Part shown: piece after piece, positions 14,300 through 26,775 of the stretch
How the letters are laid out: each line of letters starts with the position of its first letter
How positions within the stretch are numbered: the stretch's first letter is position 1
Assembly: GCA_003342895.1 (NCBI GenBank)
Contig: PTFA01000050.1
Coordinates: 1,354,968-1,418,967, forward strand
Direction of reading: 5' to 3'
DNA from: Casuarius casuarius
Taxonomy: Eukaryota; Chordata; Aves; Casuariiformes; Casuariidae
DNA: 64,000 nt
Translations under genes and position numbers: made by a program
Notes under the pieces: model-generated
Databases searched by the model: none
Told to the model about the DNA's origin: nothing
The model's input: the letters and a program-made list of their open reading frames with translations, nothing else

Positions 14300-14480
14300 C
14301 ACCCGGATGGGTGGAATTACATTGTATTCCGCCTTGCGGAGCTGTACTCCTGCCGTCAGGCTTCCGCGTGGAGTAAAATACTGCGGATGACATCTTTGGC
14401 CCACTGTAGTCAATGGCAAAACTCCCATTAGTTTCTGCAGCCCGTGATTTCATCCTCAGTGGCTGACTTGTAGCACAATG
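14300..14480. repeat. Ancient sauropsid-type interspersed repeat fragment
   Basis: The + strand contains GTCAATGGCAAAACTCCCAT followed by TAGTTTCTGCAGCCCGTGATTTCATCC. This resembles the 'CAATGGCAAAACTCCCATTGACTTCAATGGG...AGGATTT' phrase that recurs in turtle, crocodile and bird genomes as old dispersed repeats. Flanking sequence (GGAGTAAAATACTG) also fits. The class (CR1/L3-like LINE or SINE) cannot be settled by eye, nor can the boundaries. Confidence 0.5.
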
Positions 14481-17400
14481 GTAAATTGATTTAGTACGTT
14501 CCTCCNCCTGCCTTGGGAAAGATCTCTCCTTCATGGAGAATGAGTTGTCTTTTGACTTTCCTGCACTTACTCTGCAAATACGAATTTTAATTCAGGATGA
14601 ATACAGTCTGATTTCTTTCCCATGCCTATTACCATGTAAACATCAAAGATGATGGGAGAAAGTGGAGCTATTTTGGAAGTGGTGGTTTGTATGCACAATT
14701 ATATACACAGTTACTAATAGAAAGCAATGATAAGGAATGCAGACTTCCTAGGGAAGACTAATAAGTCATTTCTGGAACTAGCAGCTGTCAGAAATGGTCT
14801 CATGTTGGTTGAAATATTTTTTCCTTGTATACAAACAGTAACTTAAAAAAAATTGGAATCTAAAGAACTAATTATTTCTGCAAATGCATATGCGTTTGGA
14901 AGACTTGTAGTATTTGTGTTTATGACAGTGGTCCTCAAAATTTAGCATAACATGGCTAGATCATCATCTATTTGCACAGTTATGTCTCCTGGTATTTTGC
15001 CACAGCAAGCTCTAAAAAAGGATCTACTTAATAGAAGAACATAAAATTTTGTAGGGTATTATGGAAAAACAGTAAAATTAAGCTAGAATTAATAGAGCAT
15101 TGAAGAATATCTTCTGCTCCTAGACATCCTTCCAGAAAAAGGAAAAAAAAAAAAAAAGTGGGTGTCAAAATATACATTGATGCTATTCAGTGTCCTAAGC
15201 TAGCTCAGGCTGCGTAATGGTAGCAGCTCTTGGTAGCTCATCTGCTTTCTGTTTAAGGCAAAACTGAGCACGACAGGGTCAGGCGTAACCCAAAGAAAAG
15301 CAATTGGTGCTATGTTTGGCAATTGGTGTCTTCCTTAAGTGAATATGTCTTTAAACAAAAAATTACAATAGATACCTGAAAAGATATTTGTATACTGTAA
15401 ATATTCAGCAGTTAGAACGCTTATAACTGCAGCAGTGCCGCTATCTTTAACAGTAGTATAAGGAAAAATGTTTTATTGAACACTAATTTCACTTGTTATT
15501 TAAGAAGTAGCTGGCTTTGCACACATTAATCTCTTTTTCTTTTTAATTCAAGGTTGATGGTCTAGGTCTTACACATTGTATTTATGAATAGGGCACTCAA
15601 TAACTATGCAAAATATCTATTTCTCCCATGGGAATTTGTGCTTTGATATATTCTGATCCTTATTAAATTTAAACAGGATCAAATTTATACAGCTTTGGCA
15701 GAGATTTATTAAAATACACTGAGTGGACAGCTTGTGGGAGTGCAGTGTACTGTAATAACATATGCCTCTTACCAGAGAATAGTAATTATTGAGAATCAAA
15801 TAAATCTGTAGGAGGTTAAGCATAGATGGAAAAGATATCAANTGTAGCTTTCTGTAACCAGACAGAAGCACTGTCTGAAGATTTGTTACTGTATGAAGAA
15901 ATTACCCACATCCTTTAAAAACCCTAAATATTCAGAATGTCCTTTACCAACAAATCTAACATTTAGGAAATCTTTAAAAAACGTTAATGACATTTGCTCA
16001 GTGGCATTAGATTAATTGATGTTTAGTGCTGTTTTCATCTGCATAAGCACCTGTTTACATTTATACCACAAATCTATTAAAGGTAAATGATAACTATGTT
16101 TGTTACAAAGTTTTCTAAATCGCTTTTCTTATCCAGAATCATCGTCGCCTTGGAGCGGAAAATACAAAATGATGATTGTGGATTAACCAAAGAGTTGTTT
16201 TCAAGTTAGAAATAGATTATATAACNTCCATCATTCATCTGAAGTTCAGCAATGGTCTGTTTAAGATTAGCTGAGGATACTTTAGCCCCTGCGATGAGCC
16301 CACGTTGTTAGTGTGACTTCACTGGCATGAGAATTGAAAAGTTAATAGGCGAGTCAGTAAAAGCCGTAATGATTTCTGGCATAGTTGTGGTTTGGATGAG
16401 GCTTCTGTTTTGTGATAAAAATCTGTGGAATATTTAAAGTGTAAAAATTGCAGTTTTGTCACTGAATATGGCCCTCCCCTCCCCCAAAGCAGCAGTGGGC
16501 AGGTGCGGGGACGACCCCACCTCCCCCAGCCCTGCTTCCACGGCAAAATGTTCAGGTGCCCTTTCGGGCAGGAGGACTTGGAAGAGCGTGCCCAAGTTTG
16601 AGCGCGTTGTAGTGGTCGCCCAGTACTCTCGGAGACAGTTGGGCGGGTTTGGGTTTTCATGGTTTGGATCTTTCAAATGTTTGCTTCTTTGGAAAGCCAG
16701 AAAAAGAGGTCTCTGCAGGCACCACCGCCACTTCCCCAGGTAGACGTGGGTTTCACTACGGTATTTTCCAGTAGAGTCTTCTCCACTGATGATTTCAATC
16801 TAGAACAGATTTCTTCTTGAAGAAGTAGTTGAAAATCTGTAATTTTGCTGCTGTAGTAATTTATAATAAGCCATTAGCATGATTTTTTTTCCATGGGTTA
16901 GAAATGTTTGAAAGTTANTAGTGTCCAAGTAAACTGTAATGCGTGAGCTCGCGTGGTCCAGCACCGCTGTGACCTTCCGCACTCGGGATTTGTTAGAGAC
17001 TGGCTCAATGAATGAGGCTTAATTCTGACAATTCTAGATATGTTTTTCCTTGTTTCATGAAAAGAATATCGCAATTTCAGCAGGAAATATATTTCTCAGT
17101 GCTTACTGTTTTAAGAAAGGGTCCTTTTTTAAGAACATGTATTTAGAGAGGGATTTTATTTGACTTAAACTTAGTCCATCAGATTAACTTTATTTTTTAT
17201 TATGAATATCTCNTGAAAGCTGTCTAGTTTTTTGCTAGCAAATGTAAAAGATATTAATTTTGATAAAAGTCATTACGCTTAAACAATTGTATCCTCTTTT
17301 TTAAAATTCACTGATTCACATTGATGTGGATGTGACATGAGTCTAGTTCCCTCTGTGCCGATTTGGCCGTGGTTCTTTTATTAGTGGTCCCAAACTTCTT

Positions 17401-17554
17401 TTGTCCTGCGGTTCCAAACACAGTCCAAGATTTTTCGAAATAAAGTAGCCAAACCTGATTACCTGCAGCTAGCGAGGGTATTCTCTTAAAATAACAGATG
17501 CTTTCTTTCTGTCCTTTATTATAACAGAAGAAACACAGTGTATTTGTTAAAATA

Positions 17555-17735
17555 AAAGTCAGGACATTTGGGTTCCAATCCCATTTCAGTTATTACTTTG
17601 CTACGTGACCTTGGGCAAGCCATTTATTGTGCCTATCCCTCATTGACTTTTCTGTGAAAATAGGGATGATAATATGTAGGGAAAATATGCTGATGCTTCT
17701 GTGAAGCTTAGCTCATTGCTATCTGTGGAGGCTTC
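17555..17735 (+). mobile_element. MIR-type SINE fossil
   Basis: This stretch follows the MIR core in order: GACATTTGGGTTCCAATCCC (tRNA-derived B-box region), TTATTACTTTGCTACGTGAC, CTTGGGCAAGCCATTTATTG, CCTATCCCTCATTGAC and GAAAATAGGGATGATAATAT. The match to the family phrase 'tgtgaccttgggcaagtcacttaac...tcatctgtaaaatggggataataat' is good across more than 100 bp. MIRs were active before the amniote radiation, so a readable copy in a bird is very old and may be under constraint. Confidence 0.85.
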
Positions 17736-20700
17736 TGGGAGACCCGTCTGGGCACCACTGCAGAAGATGCCCTACAGGCATGCATATTATGACTGTGTGC
17801 AATATACGTTGTTACAGATGGACCATATGTACATAAATAATGGGTTTCAACATGGTTGACTGTCCTGTATAGTTATAGAGACTGAGTGATGTGATGACGC
17901 TACTGACATTTGTGTTACCATTCATGATCGCAGGAGAACGTGGGTGTATCAAGTAGGAGAAAAGTTATCTTCCTCTTAAATCCACAGATGTTATGACTGA
18001 GAATGTCAGACTCTGGTTTTAGGAATTTTTTTCCAAAATAGGCATATTGTAACCATACATATACTTGGATCTTAATTTATATGGGGTTAATAAAAACTGA
18101 AGAAGTATGCTAAAAGAGCTATTAGCACACTGGAGTTGCAAAGTAAAATCACCAGAATAGCAACCAGCTTACGTTGTGACATTATGCAGGTAGCAATATT
18201 GTGTGATAAGTAACTGCCTGGTTGTCCTAAATTTTTAGAGTTATGGCTGTATAGAATGAAGGGATTGTAGACTAGAACTGGGAATCTGATGTGCTCCAGT
18301 TCTAAGAAAATGTACATATTTCTGGGTCATGCTTTACATTTTCCAAGCCAGATAAGGAGAACTTGCAGTTTTGCAATTGGCCTCTGTCATGTTTTCTTGG
18401 GAATACGCTAATTTCCTTTGGTCTAATATAGATTAAAGAGTCTTTGCTTATAAACAAACATAAAACAGTTTCTGTTTTAAGCCCAGGAAATGTAATGTTA
18501 AAAACATAACTTTGCCTGTTGATAGACACTAGCCACATTATGGTTTTTCTGTGTTTACTTTCATTAAATCTGGTATGTAAGGAAAAATTTGTATTTCTTC
18601 CTGGGTATTTTGTAAGGACAATCATCTTCTGAAATGATTTCCTCTTTTAACTTCTCAAATCAAGGTATTGCTACAAGTTATTAANCTATGANTTTATTCA
18701 TCCATCACAGTAAATCAAGGTGGCACAAAGACTTATAGAAGATTGTCATCTATGCTGATATCTTCAGGGTCAAACAATCTTACTTTGAATCGGTGCTGTA
18801 TGCTTTGCAGCAAACCCTAATAGTAGAGGGGAATAGTCTTGACTGTGATTGAAGGGATTATTAAGGATAAAATATATATATATATTTTAACTAAAATTAT
18901 CTCTTGATTGCCAAAGTTCTGCAATGCTGGATGTTTTGTAAAATACAACAAGACCTTTTTGCTTATAGATGCAGAATTCATGTAATAATTATGTCATGTT
19001 TCTGTGCGTGTTCTGTGAAAACAGTGTAAGCTTAAGGTAGTAGCCATGTAGTATTTGAGCACAAATAAATGTTCCAAAATATCAGTGGATATGACGTTCC
19101 AAAAATAGTGACTTTTTCTTGACTGATGTCTGTCCCCCCTTAGAACTGCATTGATTAATTAATATGACTCAGATGGTAAAAGTTTTAANTTGAAGATAAC
19201 ATATGAGGTACAAGATATTAATTGCACCAAAGCTAGCATGCTGATTAAAAGGTTCACGCACAGTTGTTTAAGGTTAACAGTGCGCGTTGAAATACTTGGG
19301 ATGGAAACCTAATTATAATCTAGTATCTGAATGCTGTAGTTTTGCAAAGGTAACACGTTTTGTGCTTTCCAATTTTCTTTTTCCTGGGAAGAGTTCTTTG
19401 TGTGATGTTTCTTTTGTAGTGAAGCTAGTTTGATAAGAAAATGGGCATTATCAACTAATGATTTAGAGCGATATAAATAGTTCTGCATTGAGTATTAGTT
19501 CCAAATGCAGTTGGAAAGATTTTGTCAAAGCAAAAAACCATGTATTTAAACTTGCAGTTTGGAAGAGAAAGAAAATACAAACCTCTCACATCTTCAAAGC
19601 AAGGAAGTTCTTTTTACCCTTTAGATACTTTGTTTTTATATAGAGAAATCATGCACACTGTAAGCAAGGTAATTGATCAAAGTGTTATATACCACTGCCT
19701 ACAGTTTATGTGGCAATCTGGAGTCTGTCTCCTGGGCCAACCTCAGTCTCACTGTCTTAGCAAAAATGGAAAGGAGAAAAATGCAACTCCTGTGGCTCTC
19801 TTATGATTTATTCTGTTGCAGTACAATTTTCCACCACAGCAGTTTCCACCATTCCTTCCTCTGTCCTCAGCAACCTTTCAGGGGTTTCAGTGTCACCTTA
19901 TCTAGCTTGCAGGAGTGAGGCAAAAGCTCCCAGCTCTGGAGAGCGTTGGTTGTCTTCTGCAGGAAGGCTGCGTGGCAGTGTTGGTGTCAGGCTCAGTGAG
20001 GTCTGTCTGTCACTTGGGCCATGAGTAATATAAATAAATAGCATATGTAATGCAAATGAGATAGTGTAAGATACAAAGATAATCTCAGATTGAACGTTCA
20101 TGACTTTTTATGCATTCCCCACTCAGGGCTATGCAGTGAAAATAAACCTTTATGTACTTTCTAGACTGAAATGAAACCAACAGCTTCACACCAGAATAAA
20201 ACTGGATTAAAAGGTGGTGAAGTGGATTCTGAATTCCTGCCTAGNTGGAGGAATGGCTCTGGACGTTGACTGTGGTCTCGCACCACTGCTCTTTCTCTCC
20301 ACCGACTGTTGGCTTTGAGGGAATAGCCACACTCAAATTGTGTAAACCATTTATAAAATTCACTAGCTCAAAGAGGTGGAATTGCTTGTATTTTAAATCA
20401 TCAAGGTGAATAATGGAAAAAAAAGTCTCTGTGAAGGAGAATCAAGCAAAAATTTAAAGACCGTAAGTCTCCAGTCTTAGCCTGCTGCCGTGCCACCACA
20501 GACAGGGCAGCAGTTGCTGTTTCGGGCAGTCCCGTGCGTGTGCGGGTCTAGGTGTTGAGCTGCACAAGAAAACTACAGGTACCACTGAAATAGCTTCGTA
20601 TCACTAATGTTCTCATTGTACAGGCACCCTTGTACTGACTAAGGGGAAAAAAAAAGTCTTAAATTATTTGAGTTAGCCAGATGAGTAACCAAAATTATAT

Positions 20701-21649
20701 CCACCGGTCACTGCGCATTCTCAGGAGAGGCTGTTTCACTCTGTGCTTCCATAGGACCTGGAAGATATTCACCAAACGAGAGAAACTCAGATTTCTGTCA
20801 TTTATATACCTCAATAGTTCAGAAGTCTAGCGTAGTGCAATAGGTTAAGGTCTGTAAATACCTAGACATAAAGTCTCTAAATGAGAAGGTTGTGCTTTAA
20901 ATCTCTGCTTCAGCGTTCTTGTGCCTAAAGCCCGTATGAACCTGAGACTTTATCGCGTATTTTTCTTTCTAAGTAGTTACAGTGTTGTTTCTACAGCTAG
21001 CCACAAATGCCAACGTTTTGCAGGGAGCCTGGGAAAGGGAGGACCACTGCTTCCCAAGGCAAGTGCCTGAATCAGCGAGAAACTTCTAGGCTGTGATTCC
21101 TGGTCTCATTTGGGGCTGCAGCTTCTCCTCTGGACCTGAGATGCCTCCAAGTTATGTGCAGGCACGAATCGCAGCACGGTGCTTTGCACATCTAGCCCTA
21201 AGCCCAGGAAAATGGCGCTCTGTGGTTTAAATTTGGCACTGTTGCACTTAAGGAGCAAATGAATGCCAGGGTAGCTCCAAGGAAAGACTGCTACATCTCA
21301 ACTCCACCTGTAAGCGTGTGGCTTTCTGTTGTTGTTTTCAGTTGGTCTGACAAACTTGAGGTGACGGAAGTAGAAACAAATACAAAGAATTAATTCCTAA
21401 TCAGTAGTTTTCTGTAAACTGAGATGGTATGAATATTTGCATTTTTTTGCCTCCTTAATTTGATACCGGACTGAACGTTAGCATCTGGCCTGGTGATTAT
21501 ATTTCGAAGCCTGGTTTAGCCCTTATCCTTATAGGTCTTAGTGCTTTTGGTTATTTCTCTTTGCATTTGGAGCAATAGTCCTTTAATTTTCTCACTTACA
21601 TTTTAGTGTTGCTGAAAATCTGTCTCCTATGATGTAACAAGTTTTACTC
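17736..21649 (+). other. Non-coding intronic DNA between the two MIR fossils
   Basis: AT-rich sequence with no recognisable exon. It contains a short (TA)n run at about 18872-18885 and an octamer-type ATGCAAAT at 20050-20057. A GC-richer block lies at about 21000-21240, just left of the second MIR. The last isolated N of the left-hand cluster is at about 20245. Confidence 0.6.
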
Positions 21650-21790
21650 TTCTCATTAGACACTCAGGGCCAAGAGTTACAGAGTAGTTAAGTAACTTGA
21701 CCAAGGTCATGCAGACTCAAGTGGCAGAATTGGGAACTGTACGTGTCTTGTCTTAGCTAGAATCCCATCCTTCTCCTAACGTCTTCTATA
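21650..21790 (-). mobile_element. MIR-type SINE fossil, antisense
   Basis: The + strand reads AGACACTCAGGGCCAAGAGT, then AGTTAAGTAACTTGACCAAG, GTCATGCAGACTCAAGTGGC and AGAATTGGGAACTGTACGTG, then TCTTGTCTTAGCTAGAATCC. This is the reverse complement layout of MIR/MIR3-like elements ('gttaagtaacttgcccaaggtcacacagctagtaagtggcagagctgggattcgaacccaggt'). It lies about 4 kb from the + strand MIR, in opposite orientation. Subfamily and exact ends are not determined. Confidence 0.75.
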
Positions 21791-23189
21791 GTGTAGGTTA
21801 ACATATTTCAAGCAAAAGATGAATTAAGATGACTGAGCACCGGTAGTGCCCAAATAGAACTGTGGAAACCCACCTTCAGGTTATTTTTTGTCACAAAAAA
21901 AATTAAAATGTCCAAGCCTTTTTGCAGTGGGGGGGGGGGAAACTGGGGACACAGAAGCATAAAAAGATGTTGCTCTGAGATGGGGAGTCTTGATACAGAA
22001 GCCTATAGGTAACTGCCTTGAGGCAGTCGCACGTATAGCAGAGCAGAGCTCCACTGAACTGGAATCGGAGTAAAACTCCCCAAGCGGGGGTACAGTTCTT
22101 TGGGCTCATGAGTTTGCACCGTGGCATTGAAACTTATTTCCCCCACCCCTTGGCACAGGTAGGGTTTTTCTAGGTTACCTCGTTTGTGTGTCTGAGGCAT
22201 CACTGACTCTTTGGAGAATTATGTTCAAGAAATAAATAAAAGGATCTTTCTTCCAAGAGTGCGCGGTGGTTCCAAATCAACTCCAACAGATGTGAGCAAT
22301 AACTTCTTGTGCCAGAAAAATTCACAGGAGTATGTTCCTGTTGGTTATTGCTCAGGGATAGACACTTTCAGAGCTGATCTTAACTTAAATAACACATATC
22401 GCATACCAAAGCTCCAAATGAAGGTGTGGGGTTTGTTTCTGTTTTTTGGTTTTTTTTTTTTTTTTTCCAGCCATGGATTCCAGCAAAGCTGCTGGTAGTC
22501 TCGCACAAAACATACATAGAGCTACAGCTATAAGTCAACAGAGTTATTTGAGGTTTTCCACAGGGTGTTGTACTTATAAGTAATATGCTTTTACTTGAAC
22601 TGGACATCGTTCAGGTGTTTTCAATTGTTTCTTTTTTCCTCTACTCCCAAGAAGAGACCTTACCATCAAATAAGATGCAAATTAATTTCCTCCTAAATGA
22701 AAAGATCAATGAACTAAGTTATTTGCTAAATAGTAAAAGCTATCCAAAAAAGAAGGCAGAAAAAGATAAAGACATATCCTTTGAAAATCAAAGCTTCTTA
22801 TATTTCTTTTTATGCAGATTTCAAAATAGAATTAGCCCTAAAAAAAGGAATTATTTATCCACTCTTTCCTGAGAAATACTGAAGTTTGTTCTGCATCATT
22901 AAATTAAATCCTTTTCTTGATCTTTAAAATACTGTTTTTTCAAGACAATTCACGGTAGCATCTGGCTGTTGGAAAACAAAGAATCCTCGTTTCGTAGTCA
23001 GCAGCATTGTAGGCCTTATCCGCCTGCAGGTGACGGGGTGATGAGAACTTGGTAGTGTTGGTGCTTCAGCTCAGCAGCTGCCAGAAATCTTCACTGGTTG
23101 GGATATATGTATTTTTTTAAACTTAATGTCTTTTGTTCCCTGGAGCAGATTTTTTTCTGTAGGGAGTCCTTATGCAGTCATCCTCACTG

Positions 23190-23248
23190 CAGAACGGGTT
23201 TAATGTTCTCCAGAACGGAGTACTGAAGTGCATGTTTGAGCAGAACGG
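23190..23248 (+). repeat. Three copies of CAGAACGG
   Basis: CAGAACGG occurs at 23190, 23211 and 23241; the first and third extend to CAGAACGGGTT. Spacings are 21 and 30 nt. The block sits about 70 nt left of the T38 run. It may be a decayed tandem repeat or part of an unidentified dispersed element. Confidence 0.45.
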
Positions 23249-23314
23249 GTTGCATGGTCATCTGGTGTCCAGCAAGAGAGGGTTTGTGTTGCATTGCCCC
23301 GTGGTGTCCTTCAG

Positions 23315-23316
<2 letters not shown>

Positions 23317-23354
<38 letters not shown>
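23317..23354. repeat. T38 homopolymer
   Basis: An uninterrupted run of 38 T follows TTCAGTC and ends at AAGCACGG. Such a run can be the poly-A tail of a minus-strand retroinsertion, but no recognisable retro-sequence lies to its right and no flanking target-site duplication was found. The exact length is likely to be polymorphic and error-prone in assembly. Confidence 0.9.
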
Positions 23355-23357
<3 letters not shown>

Positions 23358-25894
23358 CACGGCATCTAGGGCAGTTTATCCAGCTGCGGTAACAGTAGCA
23401 GTTAGGACAAGTTATCTAAAAGCTCAGTCTTTCGCTATTCCACAGAGGTGGTTATTTCAGAGCCATTATTTCATTATTCCAAAGGTCATTATTTCGTTAT
23501 AAAGTGCAGGTTCACATCAGAAAATCTGCGAGATGGAGCTCCCTGGCAGTTACTGCCTTGGCAAGTCCTAAGTGCATCTTTTTGAGCTCGAAGCTGGCGA
23601 GCGTGCCCTGGGCACCCAGCCCTCGGTGGAGAGGGACCTTTCCTCGTACCTTCGCCTCTTTTGATCAGCTGCCTCTAAAAAGGTGTTTTGTTACGGGTAT
23701 TTCTAAGAACAATGTGTCAGTGGCAGTATGCTGGAAATGATCATCAGCAGGTCCTAGCATGGCGCATTATGCCGGGTGTATTATAGCCAGTGTAATTGCT
23801 ATTGAGTGTAAAACCCATCTATCTGAAAAGCAGTTCAAACCAGGTGTAACAACAGCTAAGGCAGATTAAGCTGCTACACTAAATGACAAAGAGATGCAGA
23901 ATGAAATTATCTCCTGAAGACAACGTGTCAGACACAAATATATTACTGTCTCTAGGGGAAAGCTGATTTTTTTTTTTATTTTGTTTAAGTGCAGTTGGCA
24001 TGATTAACTGGCCTGATAATTCAGGGTTGGTTGTTGGAAGAAAAAAAGGAACTTGAACTGTAAAATATCCTAGTTAGAGCTCTCTTGAGTTGTGTCCTAT
24101 AGTAGCTGTGTCCCTTGGTGCTTCGGCACTGCTGCTCCTGGGGAGGGCAGCCAGACTCACCTGCCCGTGCTTGAAGCAGTGGACAAGCACTAGTCAGAAT
24201 TAGGGCAAAATCTGTCAAAGACTGGGCAAAATCGAAGATCAGGAAACCTCACTTTTCCCCATAGGCTCATATTGTTCTAAGCGTATTGAGCCTAAATTAG
24301 AAAGATTTCTTTCTTCTGCAGAGACTGGAAACACACCATGCTACCAGGTAAAGCTCTCGTGAATGTCAGTAACTTTTGAGACGTGATTCTATGAAGTGCT
24401 TAGGCTTGAGTTTAATTTGGCATAAATTTTGAACCTGTGTGCTGAGGTCCTGGTTTGCATGCTTTGTTATTGATGCGTGTTGCCTAGACGAATGGATGGA
24501 GTATCAATGCAGCATCACTGCATGTGGTGAAAGAACCAACGTGTAAAAGTTCGCCCTGGAGCCGGCCAAGGCTGTGAGTGCACAGACATGATTGACCGTC
24601 CCAGCCTGCCTGTACGTACAGCCTGTTCTGAGCACCAGCTCCATTGTTCACTAGGTGATTAGTTGCCTTTTACCTTGAGTGTCCTACTTACTCTTTTTAA
24701 TGTTATAATCACCGTTAACTGCGTTCCTGTTTTTCTGATGCTCTGCTGGTATAGCAAGCAGCTGTGTATTCCACTTAAAAAGAAAAATCAAATATATATT
24801 TTTCTTTTCTTGATGTCAGTCAGTACATCCTAATCAAAAATAGGACAAGTTCAGATGACATAAGTTTCCTACTGCTTTGTATTGAACAACACTTAAAAAA
24901 TTTTACAGAAGGGACAAAGAAAACTTATGAAGTCTTTTTGGAAGCTTATTGCATTATATTTATTTTATGCTTGATTTTCTAATGGTATAGTTGCATAAGG
25001 AGGGGAGAACAATGGTGTTAATCCTCCTCCGTCAGTAAGGAACTACCTTTTCAAATGTTGTGAAATACTTGTAATAACATCACGCCTTGTATGAAACTTA
25101 AGATTTTTCCTGTTGTTATAACCTCTGCTAATGATAATGTTCAATAAAGTGCCATGAATATTTTAAATACATATTCGTGCTGCAGTTGAAATCTTGCACA
25201 GCATTGTTTTCTAAATTAAGTCATTAGCCTTGAGATAGATACTGTTATTTTCTTAATTTTCACTTCAGCAATTTGTACGTGTCAAATTTAACCACTGTAC
25301 AATACCTATATAGAGTAGTAAAAACATTTGAGTTTAGTATTGCCTGTACGCACAGCTCTCGCTATCTCTTTTGATGGCTGGTAACAATCATGCTGCTGGG
25401 TGTGTTTCTCAGGGTATAATGCAGAACACGGGTCAGTGTTGGCAAACCCATTCTAATCGTGGCTTCTCAGAACATAAATCCATTAACCTGCAGCGATAAC
25501 CCTGCTGCAAAGATTTGACATAAACAATGCTGCGCTAGAAATGATAGAGCTCTTGCCTGAACTGCGCTTGAAAGGGCTTTCTGAGTAAAGTTAAGAAAGT
25601 TATGCAGAGGAGAAATTAATGAAATTTAAGATGAGCTGTGTGCAGTGCAGGTACAACTGCTTGCTGAAGTTCTTATTCAGAGCAAACTCATTCCAAATTA
25701 ACAGAATATTGCACTAATGTCTGCATACCATAACGTGAGCGATACAGAATATTCTTGCTTCTCTTTTTCTGAAGATGTTTAGCAAATCCTTTTACAGGTT
25801 GCTTCAGCAACACTCAGTCTTGAAGAATTGAGGAGCTGCTTCCTCATCAAGAGCCACCGAGTAGCTGTGGCGTGACAGATTATGGTGGTGGCAG

Positions 25895-25958
25895 AGCTGA
25901 CGTTACGGTAACGCAGCATCATCACTTCGGATGAAACATTCCACAGCGAACGTCAGCT
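25895..25958. repeat. 10-bp inverted repeat with 44-nt loop
   Basis: AGCTGACGTT at 25895-25904 is matched by its exact reverse complement AACGTCAGCT at 25949-25958. The left arm overlaps a second small palindrome, GTTACGGTAAC (25902-25912). Each arm includes a TGACGT half-site of the CRE type. The stem does not extend beyond ten pairs. Confidence 0.6.
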
Positions 25959-26753
25959 AGCGGAGGTGAAAATCTGTTTCTCTCCTTGCTTGACTCCGTT
26001 TCTTGGAATATCTTTTCCCTTTTAGCTCTGGCATACGGGGGTTCTCTTTCTTTCTACTTTCCCCCCAACGTGACATGGCTTCTTGGAAGCAGAGGAAATT
26101 ACTGCTTTTTTGCCTTAATTGGAGCTTCTTAGACTGAAGGGTAGTTTCCCAGAGTTATCTTCTTAGACTCTCATGTAACGTTACATCTCTTGCTATGTAT
26201 ATAGTCCTCTTTGGAGCTGCACTGAGATCTATCAGGGTGTTAGTTATTTTTTTCAGCAAAACCCTTGACAACTGCACCAAGCCCCTCTTTTGATAGTGAC
26301 TTTTTCATTGTCTAGTGTCTTGATTTTCTCTGTCTCCCAACCTTGGAAAAACAGTTGTTTTAATCTTGCTGGAATAAGGCTTCGTTCAGAGACTGAATTC
26401 AGTAAAATATTCCAAAATCATCATTTTCTTGTAACCAAAGATTCCATTTAGAGCAATTTGTTTTGTTGTTAACTTTGGTATTAATCTGTTGAAAGGACAT
26501 GCCTCAGACAATCAGAAATGGTAGATTAGGGGCATGCTGTGGATTTTGAGAACTAGTGAATTCGCAGTCCAGTCTTCCCAGGTCGCTTTTCGTTGAGAAT
26601 CAAGTGTCTGCAGCAACCTTAGGCTGAACCACACATGAAAACCACTTGTGAGGTTTTTTTTACTCTCTCTCTCATCACAGAAGGGCCTTTAAAACATTCA
26701 TTCATTCCTGAGAAAAGACAAATCCATTCATACAAAGAAAATGGCCAAGGCCT

Positions 26754-26775
26754 GTTTCTTCACTAGTGAAGAAAC
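26754..26775. repeat. Perfect 22-bp palindrome
   Basis: The eleven bases GTTTCTTCACT are followed at once by their exact reverse complement, giving a perfect uninterrupted palindrome of 22 bp centred between 26764 and 26765. Symmetry stops at both ends. A palindrome of this size is expected by chance far less than once in 64 kb. Confidence 0.85.

Larger units (their letters stand above)
11506..17554 (+). other. Non-coding intronic DNA between CR1 and MIR
   Basis: AT-rich sequence without recognisable genes on the + strand. From about 12860 rightward the GC content falls and long stretches are dominated by A and T. The only items of note are the minus-strand frame at 13982-14224, an 11-bp tandem duplication at 14044-14065 and an ancient repeat at 14300-14480, all listed separately. 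A GC-richer patch with a few CpGs is present at about 16480-16640. Confidence 0.6.

Noticed and set aside
14277..14534. Minus-strand 85-codon frame next to the candidate terminal exon
   Set aside because: It coincides with the ancient repeat fragment at 14300-14480, so the frame is repeat-derived rather than an adjoining exon.
23317..23354. T38 as the tail of a processed pseudogene
   Set aside because: No coding-like sequence appears on the minus strand to its right and no target-site duplication was found.
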